DNA of 64,000 bases, taken from NCBI RefSeq assembly GCF_003095395.1, contig NZ_QEIJ01000007.1:62001-126000 (forward strand). Reading direction: 5' to 3'. This DNA comes from Microbacterium sp. Gd 4-13 (lineage in GTDB: Bacteria; Actinomycetota; Actinomycetes; Actinomycetales; Microbacteriaceae). Position numbers and translations under genes: made by a program. This document shows, one piece after another, positions 23,860-31,205 of this stretch (position 1 is its first letter; each line of letters starts with the position of its first letter). Below the pieces are notes generated by a model, which saw only the letters and a list, made by a program, of their open reading frames with translations, was not told where the DNA came from and searched no databases.

Positions 23860-24939
23860 TCACCAGCCGCCGCGCGTCGGCGTGTGGCCCTCTCTCGCGT
23901 CGTCGGGCATGGCCATCTCGGCGCGGACACCGAGCAGACGCACCGCGCGATCCGGGTCGATCTTCGTCACGAGCGCCATCGCCTCGGCGACCACGGACTC
24001 GCGGTCGTTCGTCGCCGCCACGCGACGCGTGAAGGTCTTCGTCACGAAGGGTGCGTAGCGCACCTTCAGGCCGAGGCCCACGACGGGGCGTTGCTCGGCG
24101 ACAACGTCATCGAGCACCTGGTCGAGCATGGCGCGCACCGCGTTCTCGATGTCGGCACGGTCGACGAGATCGACCTGGAACGTCGTCTCGCGGCTGTGAC
24201 CGCGGGCCACCCACGGGGTGTCGTCGACCGTGGTGGCCCCGTCTCCTCGACCGAGCTGCCGGTACCAGAGCCCCATCTTCGGTCCGAACTCGGCGGTCAG
24301 CACGTCCGTGTCGACGTCGGCCAGCTGCGAGACGGTGACGATGCCGTGGGCGGCGAGCCGGCGCGAGACCTTCGAGCCCACACCCCAGAGCTCCTTGGTC
24401 GGAAGGTCGCCCATCACCGACGACCAGTTCTCGGCCGTCAGTCGGAAGACGCCGCGCGGTTTTCCGAAGCCGGTCGCGATCTTCGCTCTGACGAGGGTGT
24501 CGCCGATCCCGACGCTGCAGTGCAGCAGGGTGCGTTCGAGGACGGCGGCCTGGATCGCTCGTGCGTAGGCCTCCGGATCGGCGGTCTCGATCCCGACGAA
24601 CGCTTCGTCCCACCCCAGCACCTGCACGGTGGCATCCGGCTGTGCACGCAGCGTCGCCATGACTCTCTCTGATGCGGCGGTGTAGGCGGGAGCGTCGACG
24701 GGGAGCAGCACGGCGTCGGGCGCCTTCCGCGCGGCGATCCGCAGCGGCATCCCCGAACCGACGCCGAATGCACGCGCTTCGTACGACGCCGTCGACACGA
24801 CGGCGCGCTCCGCGGGGTCGCCCCGCCCGCCCACGATCACGGGCTTCCCGGCGAGCTCGGGTCGCCGCAGCACCTCGACGGCGGCGATGAACTGGTCGAG
24901 GTCGACGTGCAGCACCCAGGATGCGGCGTCACCACTCAT
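23860..24939 (-). CDS. dinB2: Y-family DNA polymerase of the DinB2 type
   Basis: 359 residues. Catalytic carboxylates D13 (HVDLDQF) and D111-E112 (LGWDEAF) are intact, followed by the HhH and little-finger regions. The W before DEA and the opening layout match mycobacterial DinB2 rather than DinB1/PolIV (SxDEA). The residue at the steric-gate position, five after D13, is I18, where most Y-family enzymes have Phe or Tyr. In DinB2 of mycobacteria this position is Leu and allows ribonucleotides to be used. A similar relaxed sugar choice is expected here. Upstream CACACT is six bases before the ATG. Confidence 0.92.
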   Translation of the reverse strand: MSGDAASWVLHVDLDQFIAAVEVLRRPELAGKPVIVGGRGDPAERAVVSTASYEARAFGVGSGMPLRIAARKAPDAVLLPVDAPAYTAASERVMATLRAQPDATVQVLGWDEAFVGIETADPEAYARAIQAAVLERTLLHCSVGIGDTLVRAKIATGFGKPRGVFRLTAENWSSVMGDLPTKELWGVGSKVSRRLAAHGIVTVSQLADVDTDVLTAEFGPKMGLWYRQLGRGDGATTVDDTPWVARGHSRETTFQVDLVDRADIENAVRAMLDQVLDDVVAEQRPVVGLGLKVRYAPFVTKTFTRRVAATNDRESVVAEAMALVTKIDPDRAVRLLGVRAEMAMPDDAREGHTPTRGGW

Positions 24940-24983
24940 GAGCCCAGTGTGCTCCGCACCGACGACTTCCGCAGTCCGCAGAC

Positions 24984-25022
24984 AACGAGAGCCGCGACCC
25001 GGCGGGGATCGCGGCTCTCGTT
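24984..25022 (-). terminator. Terminator of the msrBA operon
   Basis: Perfect 14-bp stem: AACGAGAGCCGCGA (24984-24997) pairs with TCGCGGCTCTCGTT (25009-25022), 11-base loop. On the minus strand the stem ends in TT followed by GTCT. It sits 11 bases past the msrA stop. Confidence 0.8.
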
Positions 25023-25032
25023 CGAGCGAGGT

Positions 25033-25587
25033 TTACGCCGAAGCCTCGGCGCGCTTCGGCAGCACCCAGCCGGGGCGCACGAAGTGGCACGTGTAGCCGT
25101 GCGGGATGCGGATGAGGTAGTCCTGATGCTCGGGCTCGGCCTCCCAGAACGGGCCCTCGGGCTCGATAGTGGTGACGGCCTTGTTCGGCCAGAGCCCGGA
25201 TGCGTCGACGTCGGCGATGGTGTCGCGCGCGACCTGATCCTGCTCGGGGGAGAGCGGGAAGATCGCCGAGCGGTAGCTCGTGCCGACGTCGTTGCCCTGA
25301 CGGTTCAGGGTCGACGGATCGTGGATCTGGAAGAAGAACGCCAGGATGTCGCGATACGTGGTCTTCGTGGGGTCGAAGACGATCTCCACCGCCTCGGCAT
25401 GGCCATCGTGGTTGCGGTATGTGGCGTGGTCGTTCGTGCCGCCGGTGTATCCGACGCGCGTGTCGAGCACTCCGGGCTGGCGGCGGATGAGATCCTCGAC
25501 GCCCCAGAAGCATCCGCCGGCGAGAACCGCCGTCTCGGTGCCGGGCGTTCGGGTGATGGCTCCGGTGTCGCTGGGTCCGCTGGTCAT
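25033..25587 (-). CDS. msrA: Peptide-methionine (S)-S-oxide reductase
   Basis: 184 residues. Active-site GCFWGVE with the catalytic Cys near residue 26, the RVGYTGG strand, [17 protein letters not shown] and [19 protein letters not shown]. Reduces the S epimer of methionine sulfoxide in proteins, with thioredoxin as donor. Recycling Cys residues at the C-terminus are few: one Cys in GYTCHF may serve. Its ATG overlaps the msrB stop by four bases. A strong terminator follows. Confidence 0.95.
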   Translation of the reverse strand: MTSGPSDTGAITRTPGTETAVLAGGCFWGVEDLIRRQPGVLDTRVGYTGGTNDHATYRNHDGHAEAVEIVFDPTKTTYRDILAFFFQIHDPSTLNRQGNDVGTSYRSAIFPLSPEQDQVARDTIADVDASGLWPNKAVTTIEPEGPFWEAEPEHQDYLIRIPHGYTCHFVRPGWVLPKRAEASA

Positions 25588-26060
25588 GATGCGATCTCTC
25601 CTTCATTGTCGCTGAGCGTGTCGAAGTGTGTCAGGTAGGCGCCGTAGCCCTGCGCCTCGAGCTCGGCAACGGGCACGAACCGCAGTGCGGCCGAGTTCAT
25701 GCAGTAGCGCAATCCTCCCGCATCGCGGGGGCCGTCGTCGAAAAGGTGGCCGAGGTGACTGTCGGCGCCGGCCGATCTCACCTCGGTGCGCTTCATCCAG
25801 AGGGAGCGGTCGGTCTTCTCGGTCACGACGGACGGATCGATGGGCTGGGTGAAGCTCGGCCATCCCGATCCGCTGTCGAACTTGTCGGTCGACGAGAAGA
25901 GCGGCTGACCCGAGACCACATCGACGTAGATGCCGGCTTCGTGATTGTCCCAGTACCGGTTGCGGAACGCGGGCTCGGTGGCGTCCTCCTGCGTGACGCG
26001 GTACTCGTTCGGGGTGAGGCGGCTCAGCGCCTCGGGAGTCTTTCGGTAGTCGGTGCTCAC
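25584..26060 (-). CDS. msrB: Peptide-methionine (R)-S-oxide reductase
   Basis: 158 residues. Motifs: [50 protein letters not shown] and the catalytic [11 protein letters not shown]. The two CxxC pairs that bind zinc in many MsrB proteins are absent, so this is the zinc-free form. Reduces the R epimer of methionine sulfoxide. GTG 26060 is preceded by GAGGAGGAAACC. First gene of the msrB-msrA pair, forming a repair unit with ohr elsewhere in the window against oxidative damage. Confidence 0.95.
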   Translation of the reverse strand: MSTDYRKTPEALSRLTPNEYRVTQEDATEPAFRNRYWDNHEAGIYVDVVSGQPLFSSTDKFDSGSGWPSFTQPIDPSVVTEKTDRSLWMKRTEVRSAGADSHLGHLFDDGPRDAGGLRYCMNSAALRFVPVAELEAQGYGAYLTHFDTLSDNEGEIAS

Positions 26061-26190
26061 GGTTTCCTCCTCGGATCGCACCGCTGGCTGCGGCGTCACT
26101 CAAGAGAACGGCGGCCACCCCGGTTTTGGTCCCTCGAACCTGGGAGCGGGGTGTGAGTTCGCCAGGCCCGCGACGACGCAAGATGGTCGC

Positions 26191-26349
26191 ATGGGCGACT
26201 CCGGCACGCGGCGAGCGGGCAGCATCCATCTGATCGGCGGCGGACGCGACGCAGGGCGTCTGGCACCGTTGTGCGCCGCATTCGTCGAAGACGCCGCGGA
26301 GTGGAGGCCGCCTGGTACGTGGCTCCGGGCGTCACCGTGCGGCGGGTGA
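26191..26349 (+). pseudogene. N-terminal remnant of a peptidase S51-like gene
   Basis: After a leaderless-type CAAGAT box six bases upstream, an ATG opens a frame whose first about 38 codons (SIHLIGGGRDAGRLAPLCAAF, then VEDAA) look like the N-terminus of S51/cyanophycinase-like peptidases, which begin with an H-L-x-G-G-G strand-turn. After that the frame becomes low-complexity and stops at 26349, far short of the family's usual 220 or more residues, and no further homologous part is visible before efeB. The 374-base gap between msrB and efeB thus holds this remnant and the palindrome at 26356-26424. Confidence 0.5.
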
Positions 26350-26355
26350 CGGTGC

Positions 26356-26424
26356 GGTTCGGGGCGCGTTTCTCGCCGTGGGGCGCGACATTCCGCGCCC
26401 CGAGCGGAGAAACCCGCCCCGAAA
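26356..26424. repeat. Two-tier palindrome after efeB
   Basis: Outer arms 26356-26373 and 26406-26424 pair over 17 positions with one bulged base. The inner stem GGGGCGCG (26379-26386) pairs with CGCGCCCC (26393-26400). It begins 11 bases past the efeB stop and is probably also its terminator. Confidence 0.7.
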
Positions 26425-26434
26425 CGGCGCAGCG

Positions 26435-27739
26435 TCAGGCGAAGAGGCCCGCGCCGACGTACGAACCCGGCGCGGCGCCCGGGGGCACGGCCCACAAGCC
26501 CGAACCCACGTGACGGATGTACTCGCGCATCGCGTCGGTCGACAGCGCTCGCTGCAGGGTGACGAACTGTTCGGGGCTGCGCTGGAACGACAGGAAGAAC
26601 AACCCCGCGTCGAGCCTGCCGAGATCGGTGTTGCCGTCGACGAAGTTGTATCCGCGGCGGAGGATGCGGATGCCGCCGTTGTTGTCGGGGTGGGCGAGAT
26701 GCACGTGACTGGTGCGGTCGATGCGAGGCGCGCCCGCCGCATCCGTCGCCGAGAAGTCGGGCTCGGTGAACTCGTCGCCTCCCGACAGGGGTGCTCCCCG
26801 TCCCTTGTCGCGGCCGACGATGCGGTCCTGTTCGCTCAGGCGCACGCGGTCCCACGTCTCGATGATCATCGCGATCTTGCGTGCGACGAGGTACGAGCCG
26901 CCCGCCATCCAGGCGGGTTCGTCGGCCGTTCCGACCCACACGTTCTCGTCGAGGGCGGCTGTGTCGTCGGCGAGGATGTTCGCCGTGCCGTCCTTGTAGC
27001 CGAAGAGGTTGCGCGGGGTCGCGGCCCCCGTGGTCGTGCGCGAGGTGCGGCCGTAGCCGAGCTGCGACCAGCGGATCCGCGCGCGTCCGAACGCGATGCG
27101 ACTCAGGTTGCGGATCGCGTGCACGGCCACCTGGGGGTCGTCGGCGCACACCTGGATGCAGAGATCGCCGTCGGATGCTGCGGGGTCGAGGTCGTCGCCG
27201 AGGAACGGGGGCAGGCGCTCGAGCGCCGCGGGGCGCGCGCCGGCCAGTCCGTACCGGTCGTCGAACAGTGACGGACCGAAGCCGAACGTGATGGTGAGAC
27301 CGTTCGCGGCGAGTCCCTGCGCCTCCCCGGTGTCGTCGGGTGGAGCCTCGGGGGAGCCCCCGACCGCTCCGGTCGCGCTGACCTCGAGCCCCTGCGACAT
27401 CCGCGCCGAGGCGTAGCTCCAGTCCTGCAGGAGCGAGATGAGGTCGTCGCGGTCGGTGCGCGCCATCATGTCGAACGAGGCGAAGTGCAGGTGCTCCTGC
27501 ACGGGGGTCGTGATCCCCGCCTGGTGCGCGCCGTAGAAGTCGTACGCCGTCGCCGCCGGGTCGACCGTGGCCGCCGCGGCCGCGGTGCGCTGCGCCACGA
27601 CGCCGCCGCCGGCTCCCATCACGAGGCCCGCGGCGCCCGCCCCGAACGCCCACCCGAACAGCCCGCGTCGCGAGACGCCGGCTGCGTGGGCGGGGGTCGG
27701 GGCGTCGGTGCCCGTCGTCTCGTCGGATTCGGTGGTCAC
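26435..27739 (-). CDS. efeB: EfeB deferrochelatase/dye-decolorising peroxidase
   Basis: 434 residues. Twin-arginine signal SRRGLFGWAFGAGAAGL after an N-tail of 22 residues, so it is exported folded with heme. The DyP motif GxxDG appears as GYKDGTAN, and the heme-side ILRRGYNFVDG block is present near the C-terminus. EfeB takes iron from heme or oxidises Fe(II) for EfeU outside the cell. It is the third gene of efeUOB; its GTG lies one base past the efeO stop. GTG is the start because the Tat signal follows directly. Confidence 0.93.
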   Translation of the reverse strand: MTTESDETTGTDAPTPAHAAGVSRRGLFGWAFGAGAAGLVMGAGGGVVAQRTAAAAATVDPAATAYDFYGAHQAGITTPVQEHLHFASFDMMARTDRDDLISLLQDWSYASARMSQGLEVSATGAVGGSPEAPPDDTGEAQGLAANGLTITFGFGPSLFDDRYGLAGARPAALERLPPFLGDDLDPAASDGDLCIQVCADDPQVAVHAIRNLSRIAFGRARIRWSQLGYGRTSRTTTGAATPRNLFGYKDGTANILADDTAALDENVWVGTADEPAWMAGGSYLVARKIAMIIETWDRVRLSEQDRIVGRDKGRGAPLSGGDEFTEPDFSATDAAGAPRIDRTSHVHLAHPDNNGGIRILRRGYNFVDGNTDLGRLDAGLFFLSFQRSPEQFVTLQRALSTDAMREYIRHVGSGLWAVPPGAAPGSYVGAGLFA

Positions 27740-27740
27740 A

Positions 27741-28970
27741 TCACTCCAGGACGGTCACGGTGAGCTGCGAGAGCGGCTCGGCCAGCGCGTTGATGAGGTC
27801 GGTGAACTCGCGCTTATCGGCCTCGGTGAGCTGGCCGTAGCCGACGAAACCGTCGGTGAGCGAACCGTGCGCTGCCAGCGAAGCCTCGAGGTCGGCGTAG
27901 CCGGCGTCGATCTCGTCGACGAGGGCGGCACCCTCGTCGCCCTTCGAGGCGGCGAAGTCGGAGACGAGCGAGAACGCCATCTTCGACCCCTCGACGTTCG
28001 CGGCGAAGTCGTAGAGGTCGGTTCCCGACCACCAGTCCTCCTCGCCGCTGATCTTGCCCGTCGCGACCTCGTCGAGCAGCGCGATCGCGCCGTTCGAGAT
28101 GCCCGCGACGCCCTGCGCGTCGAGCGCCGTCTGGAAGTCGGCGGAGTGCACGTAGTCGTACAGCTCCTGCACGTCGGCGATCAGCTGGTCGCCGTACGAG
28201 GCGCGTTCCTCGGCCGTCGACGGCGCCCAGCCCTGCCAGGCGGGTGTCTCGCCGTCGGCGTTCAGGGCGTCCTGAGCCGGAACCCAGAGGTCCTTCTCGA
28301 TGCGGTGGAACCCGGTCCAGTCCAGCCCCTCGGCGACCGCGTCGACCTCGCGGTAGTCGATGCGGGGGTCGAGGTCGCCCAGGGCTTCGGCGACGGGCTC
28401 GATGCGCTCGTAGAACGCGCGCACCTGCGGGAACTGCGCCTGCGCGGCCGCATCGTCGCCCGATTCGTAGGCGGCGACGAACGCCTCGACGGCGGGCACG
28501 AGCTGGCCGACCTGATCCTTCACGAACGCGGCATAGAGGTCGACGGCCTGCTGCTTCTGCTCGGCGTCGGGTCCGTCGATCGCGACGGCGTCGCCGCTGA
28601 CGGCGAAGCCGGCCCGGCCGACCCCGTCGCCGATCATGCCGGGCTTGCAGAGCGTGTAGTAGTCGCCGGGCTGCGCGACGACGGTGAGCGTCCGCGACGC
28701 GCCCGGCGCGATGTTCTCGACCTCGCCCACGATGCGCAGGCCGTCGTCGGCGAGCAGGTAGAACTCCGTGACCTCGTCACCGCTGTTGGTGACGTCGAAC
28801 GCGAGGGTTCCGCTCGTCGCGGTCGATCCCGACACTTCGCAACCGTCCGCGGTCGACGTGACGGTGAGGGCATCGGATGCGGCGACGTCGGCCTTCGCGA
28901 CGCAGCCTGCCAAGACGATGGTCACGACCCCGAGGGCTGCCGCCGCTCCGACGAGACGAGAGGTGTTCAT
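27741..28970 (-). CDS. efeO: EfeO iron-binding lipoprotein (cupredoxin plus M75)
   Basis: 409 residues. Lipobox LAGC, then a cupredoxin-like EfeO domain (about 30-130, with the GDYYTLCKPGM copper/iron-site stretch) and an M75 peptidase-like domain carrying the HRIE (HxxE) metal site near residue 215 and the closing GYADLEASLAAHG region. EfeO gathers ferrous/ferric iron outside the membrane and passes it to EfeU. Preceded by AAGGAG eight bases before the ATG. Start of efeO overlaps the efeU stop by four bases. Confidence 0.93.
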   Translation of the reverse strand: MNTSRLVGAAAALGVVTIVLAGCVAKADVAASDALTVTSTADGCEVSGSTATSGTLAFDVTNSGDEVTEFYLLADDGLRIVGEVENIAPGASRTLTVVAQPGDYYTLCKPGMIGDGVGRAGFAVSGDAVAIDGPDAEQKQQAVDLYAAFVKDQVGQLVPAVEAFVAAYESGDDAAAQAQFPQVRAFYERIEPVAEALGDLDPRIDYREVDAVAEGLDWTGFHRIEKDLWVPAQDALNADGETPAWQGWAPSTAEERASYGDQLIADVQELYDYVHSADFQTALDAQGVAGISNGAIALLDEVATGKISGEEDWWSGTDLYDFAANVEGSKMAFSLVSDFAASKGDEGAALVDEIDAGYADLEASLAAHGSLTDGFVGYGQLTEADKREFTDLINALAEPLSQLTVTVLE

Positions 28971-29959
28971 ACTGCTCCTTGCTGTGTGGTGGACGCGCCG
29001 GCGGCGGGAAAGCCGGTGCCGTGGGAGGAGATCTCTGCGTCGCGGGCGGAGGTCGTCGACGCCGGGGGAGCCGACGTCGCTCGAGACGGACGCCCCATCG
29101 CGCCGCGGACGAAGAAGAAGCCGACCACGGCGATGTACACGAACCACGCGATGACCTGCAGCCACGTCATCCGCGGCATGAAGCCGATCGTGGCCTGGAG
29201 GATGGCGGCCAGCGGGCTGCCCGGCGGCACGGCGGCGGAGACGTCGAAGGCCCACCCGAAGGGGACGGCCGCCCACCCGGTCGCCACGGCGCCGGTCGCG
29301 GCGTCCAGGGGCGCGGCAGCGGTGAAGGGACCGGGAAGGGCGCCGGCCTCCTGCAGGTCGTGGATGGCGTAGGCGAGCACCCCGGCGGCGACGATCACGA
29401 GGAACGCGCCCGTCCAGGTGAAGAAGGCTCGCAGGTTCAGACGCAGCATCCCCCTGGCCACCGCCCACCCGAGCACGACCGCGCACGCGAGACCGAGGAG
29501 GGCCCCGAGGAGCGCATCGGGAGCGTTGCCGAACGACTGCACCATCGACCACAGCAGCAGAGTGGTCTCGATCCCCTCGCGGGCGACCGAGACGAAACCG
29601 ATCGCGATCAGAGCCCAGACGCTGCCCGCGACGAGCGCGCGCTGAACCCCGCTCTCGAGATCGTTCTTCAGTGTGCGGGCGGTGCGCTGCATCCAGAAGA
29701 TCATCCAGGTCACCATCGCGACCGCGACGAGGGAGAGGAGTCCGCCGATGAGCTCCTGCGCCTCGAACGTCAGCGAGTAGGCGCCGAAGGTGAGGATCGC
29801 GCCGATGCCGAGCGAGAGGGCCACGGCGAGCGCGACACCGGCCCACAGACGGGGGAGCGCGTCGCGGCGGCCTGATCTCGACAGGTAGGCGACGAGGATG
29901 CCGACGACGAGGGCCGCCTCGAGGCCTTCGCGCAGGCCGATGAGGAAGGTCGCGAACAC
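28967..29959 (-). CDS. efeU: EfeU ferrous iron permease (FTR1 family)
   Basis: 330 residues with seven hydrophobic helices. The two FTR1 iron motifs are present: REGLEAAL in helix 1 and REGIETTL in helix 4. It moves iron through the membrane, with EfeO and EfeB feeding it. The C-terminal 40 residues are a hydrophilic cytosolic tail rich in Ala/Ser/Thr. GTG 29959 has GCAAGGA upstream. First gene of efeUOB and directly downstream of the iron box at 30017-30035. Confidence 0.93.
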   Translation of the reverse strand: MFATFLIGLREGLEAALVVGILVAYLSRSGRRDALPRLWAGVALAVALSLGIGAILTFGAYSLTFEAQELIGGLLSLVAVAMVTWMIFWMQRTARTLKNDLESGVQRALVAGSVWALIAIGFVSVAREGIETTLLLWSMVQSFGNAPDALLGALLGLACAVVLGWAVARGMLRLNLRAFFTWTGAFLVIVAAGVLAYAIHDLQEAGALPGPFTAAAPLDAATGAVATGWAAVPFGWAFDVSAAVPPGSPLAAILQATIGFMPRMTWLQVIAWFVYIAVVGFFFVRGAMGRPSRATSAPPASTTSARDAEISSHGTGFPAAGASTTQQGAV

Positions 29960-30016
29960 GGGCAGACGTCCTTGCGTGGGGAGGGGGAAGGAGGTGCACC
30001 CACCGGGTCGACCTCA

Positions 30017-30035
30017 TGAGGTTAGGCTTGCCTCA
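30017..30035. promoter_or_regulatory. DtxR/IdeR iron box upstream of efeUOB
   Basis: TGAGGTTAGGCTTGCCTCA matches the 19-bp consensus TTAGGTTAGGCTAACCTAA at 15 of 19 positions. It lies 58 bases upstream of the efeU start on the minus strand. Iron-bound DtxR/IdeR would repress the operon when iron is plentiful. Confidence 0.85.
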
Positions 30036-30222
30036 CCGATCCGAAAGAGTACGCCCATCGAGGCCTTCCCGTCCACACGACGCATCGACGTCGAGCGACG
30101 TCGCCCCATCGAGCGCCGCGGATCGGCGAGGATCGCGGGGAGAAGGCGCGTCGCCGCGCAACCCCCGGGGAACGCGAAGATTGCGCGTTTACGCTGACCG
30201 CACCCGCAATCGAGGAGGACCC

Positions 30223-31044
30223 GTGCCGCGCACCATCGTCATCACCGGAGCAAGCGACGGCATCGGCGCCGCATCTGCCCGTCAGCTCACCGACGCCGGC
30301 GAGCAGGTCGTGGTCGTCGGGCGCAATCCCGAGAAGACGGCCAAAGTCGCCCGTCAGCTGGGGGTTCCCTCGCACGTCGCCGACTACAGCGATCTTTCCC
30401 AGGTGCGAGACCTGGCCGCCGTGCTCCTGGAGACCTACCCCCGCATCGACGTGCTGGCCAACAACGCCGGGGGCGTCTTCGGCGACCGTGCGGTGACGAA
30501 GGACGGCTACGAGCTGACCTTCCAGGTCAACCACCTGGGCGGTTTCCTGCTCACCAACCTGCTGCTCGAACGATTGATCGAGAGCCGGGCGTCGATCGTG
30601 CAGACCTCGAGCTTCGCCGCGCGGGGATTCTCCCGCTTCGACATCGACGACCTCCAGGGCGAGAACCGCTTCTCGGCGACGACCGCGTACGGCAACGGCA
30701 AGCTGGCGAACGTGCTGTTCACGAAGGAGATCAACCGTCGCTTCGGTGACGACGGGCTCAACGCCGTCGCGTTCCACCCCGGTGCGATCGCGAGCGGATT
30801 CGCCGCGGCATCGACGGGTCCGTGGCGGTTCATGTACACCAACCCGCTCGCGGCGCGCCTGCTCACCTCGACCGAGGTCGGCGGGGCCCGCCTGACGTGG
30901 CTCGCGCTCGGCAAACCCGGGGTCGACTGGGAACCGGGCCAGTTCTACTCGAACAACCGGCCGTCGAAGACGAGCCGCGTCGCCGACGACCCGCTCATCG
31001 CCCAGCGTCTGTGGGACGAGAGCGCCGAGATGGTCGGGCTGTAA
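30223..31044 (+). CDS. Short-chain dehydrogenase/reductase
   Basis: 273 residues. Cofactor turn GASDGIGAA, the NNAGG stretch, the SS before helix 5, and the catalytic YGNGK (Tyr-x-x-x-Lys). The C-terminal half is longer than a classical SDR and resembles the retinol-dehydrogenase-like subgroup. NADP is suggested by the R at the end of strand 2 (VVVGRNPEK). GTG start with GAGGAG seven bases before. The substrate is unknown; downstream genes (DUF2256 and photolyase-related) are probably on the same transcript. Confidence 0.87.
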   Translation: MPRTIVITGASDGIGAASARQLTDAGEQVVVVGRNPEKTAKVARQLGVPSHVADYSDLSQVRDLAAVLLETYPRIDVLANNAGGVFGDRAVTKDGYELTFQVNHLGGFLLTNLLLERLIESRASIVQTSSFAARGFSRFDIDDLQGENRFSATTAYGNGKLANVLFTKEINRRFGDDGLNAVAFHPGAIASGFAAASTGPWRFMYTNPLAARLLTSTEVGGARLTWLALGKPGVDWEPGQFYSNNRPSKTSRVADDPLIAQRLWDESAEMVGL

Positions 31045-31049
31045 CCGCG

Positions 31050-31205
31050 ATGGCCGCGACCCCGCGGCAGACGAAACCGTGCGCTCACTGCGGGCGCCCG
31101 TTCGCCGACCGCAAGCGGTGGGCCGGGCGCGAGCAGTGGGACGACGTGAAGTACTGCTCACGCGGATGCCGCGCCGCAGCCGCCCGTGAGAGGCGCCGGG
31201 CATGA
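31050..31205 (+). CDS. DUF2256 zinc-ribbon-like small protein
   Basis: 51 residues with a Cys pattern CAHCGRPF ... KYCSRGCRA, a small zinc-knuckle-like DUF2256 protein. The family is often found next to photolyase-related proteins, as here, where its stop overlaps the ATG of the photolyase-like gene by four bases. It may assist the folding or DNA binding of that protein; this is inferred from linkage. Confidence 0.82.
   Translation: MAATPRQTKPCAHCGRPFADRKRWAGREQWDDVKYCSRGCRAAAARERRRA

Noticed and set aside
27741..30017. A 758-codon version of EfeO reaching over efeU
   Set aside because: The extra N-part is Arg/Pro-rich and out of frame to EfeU; the lipobox shows that EfeO begins at 28970.
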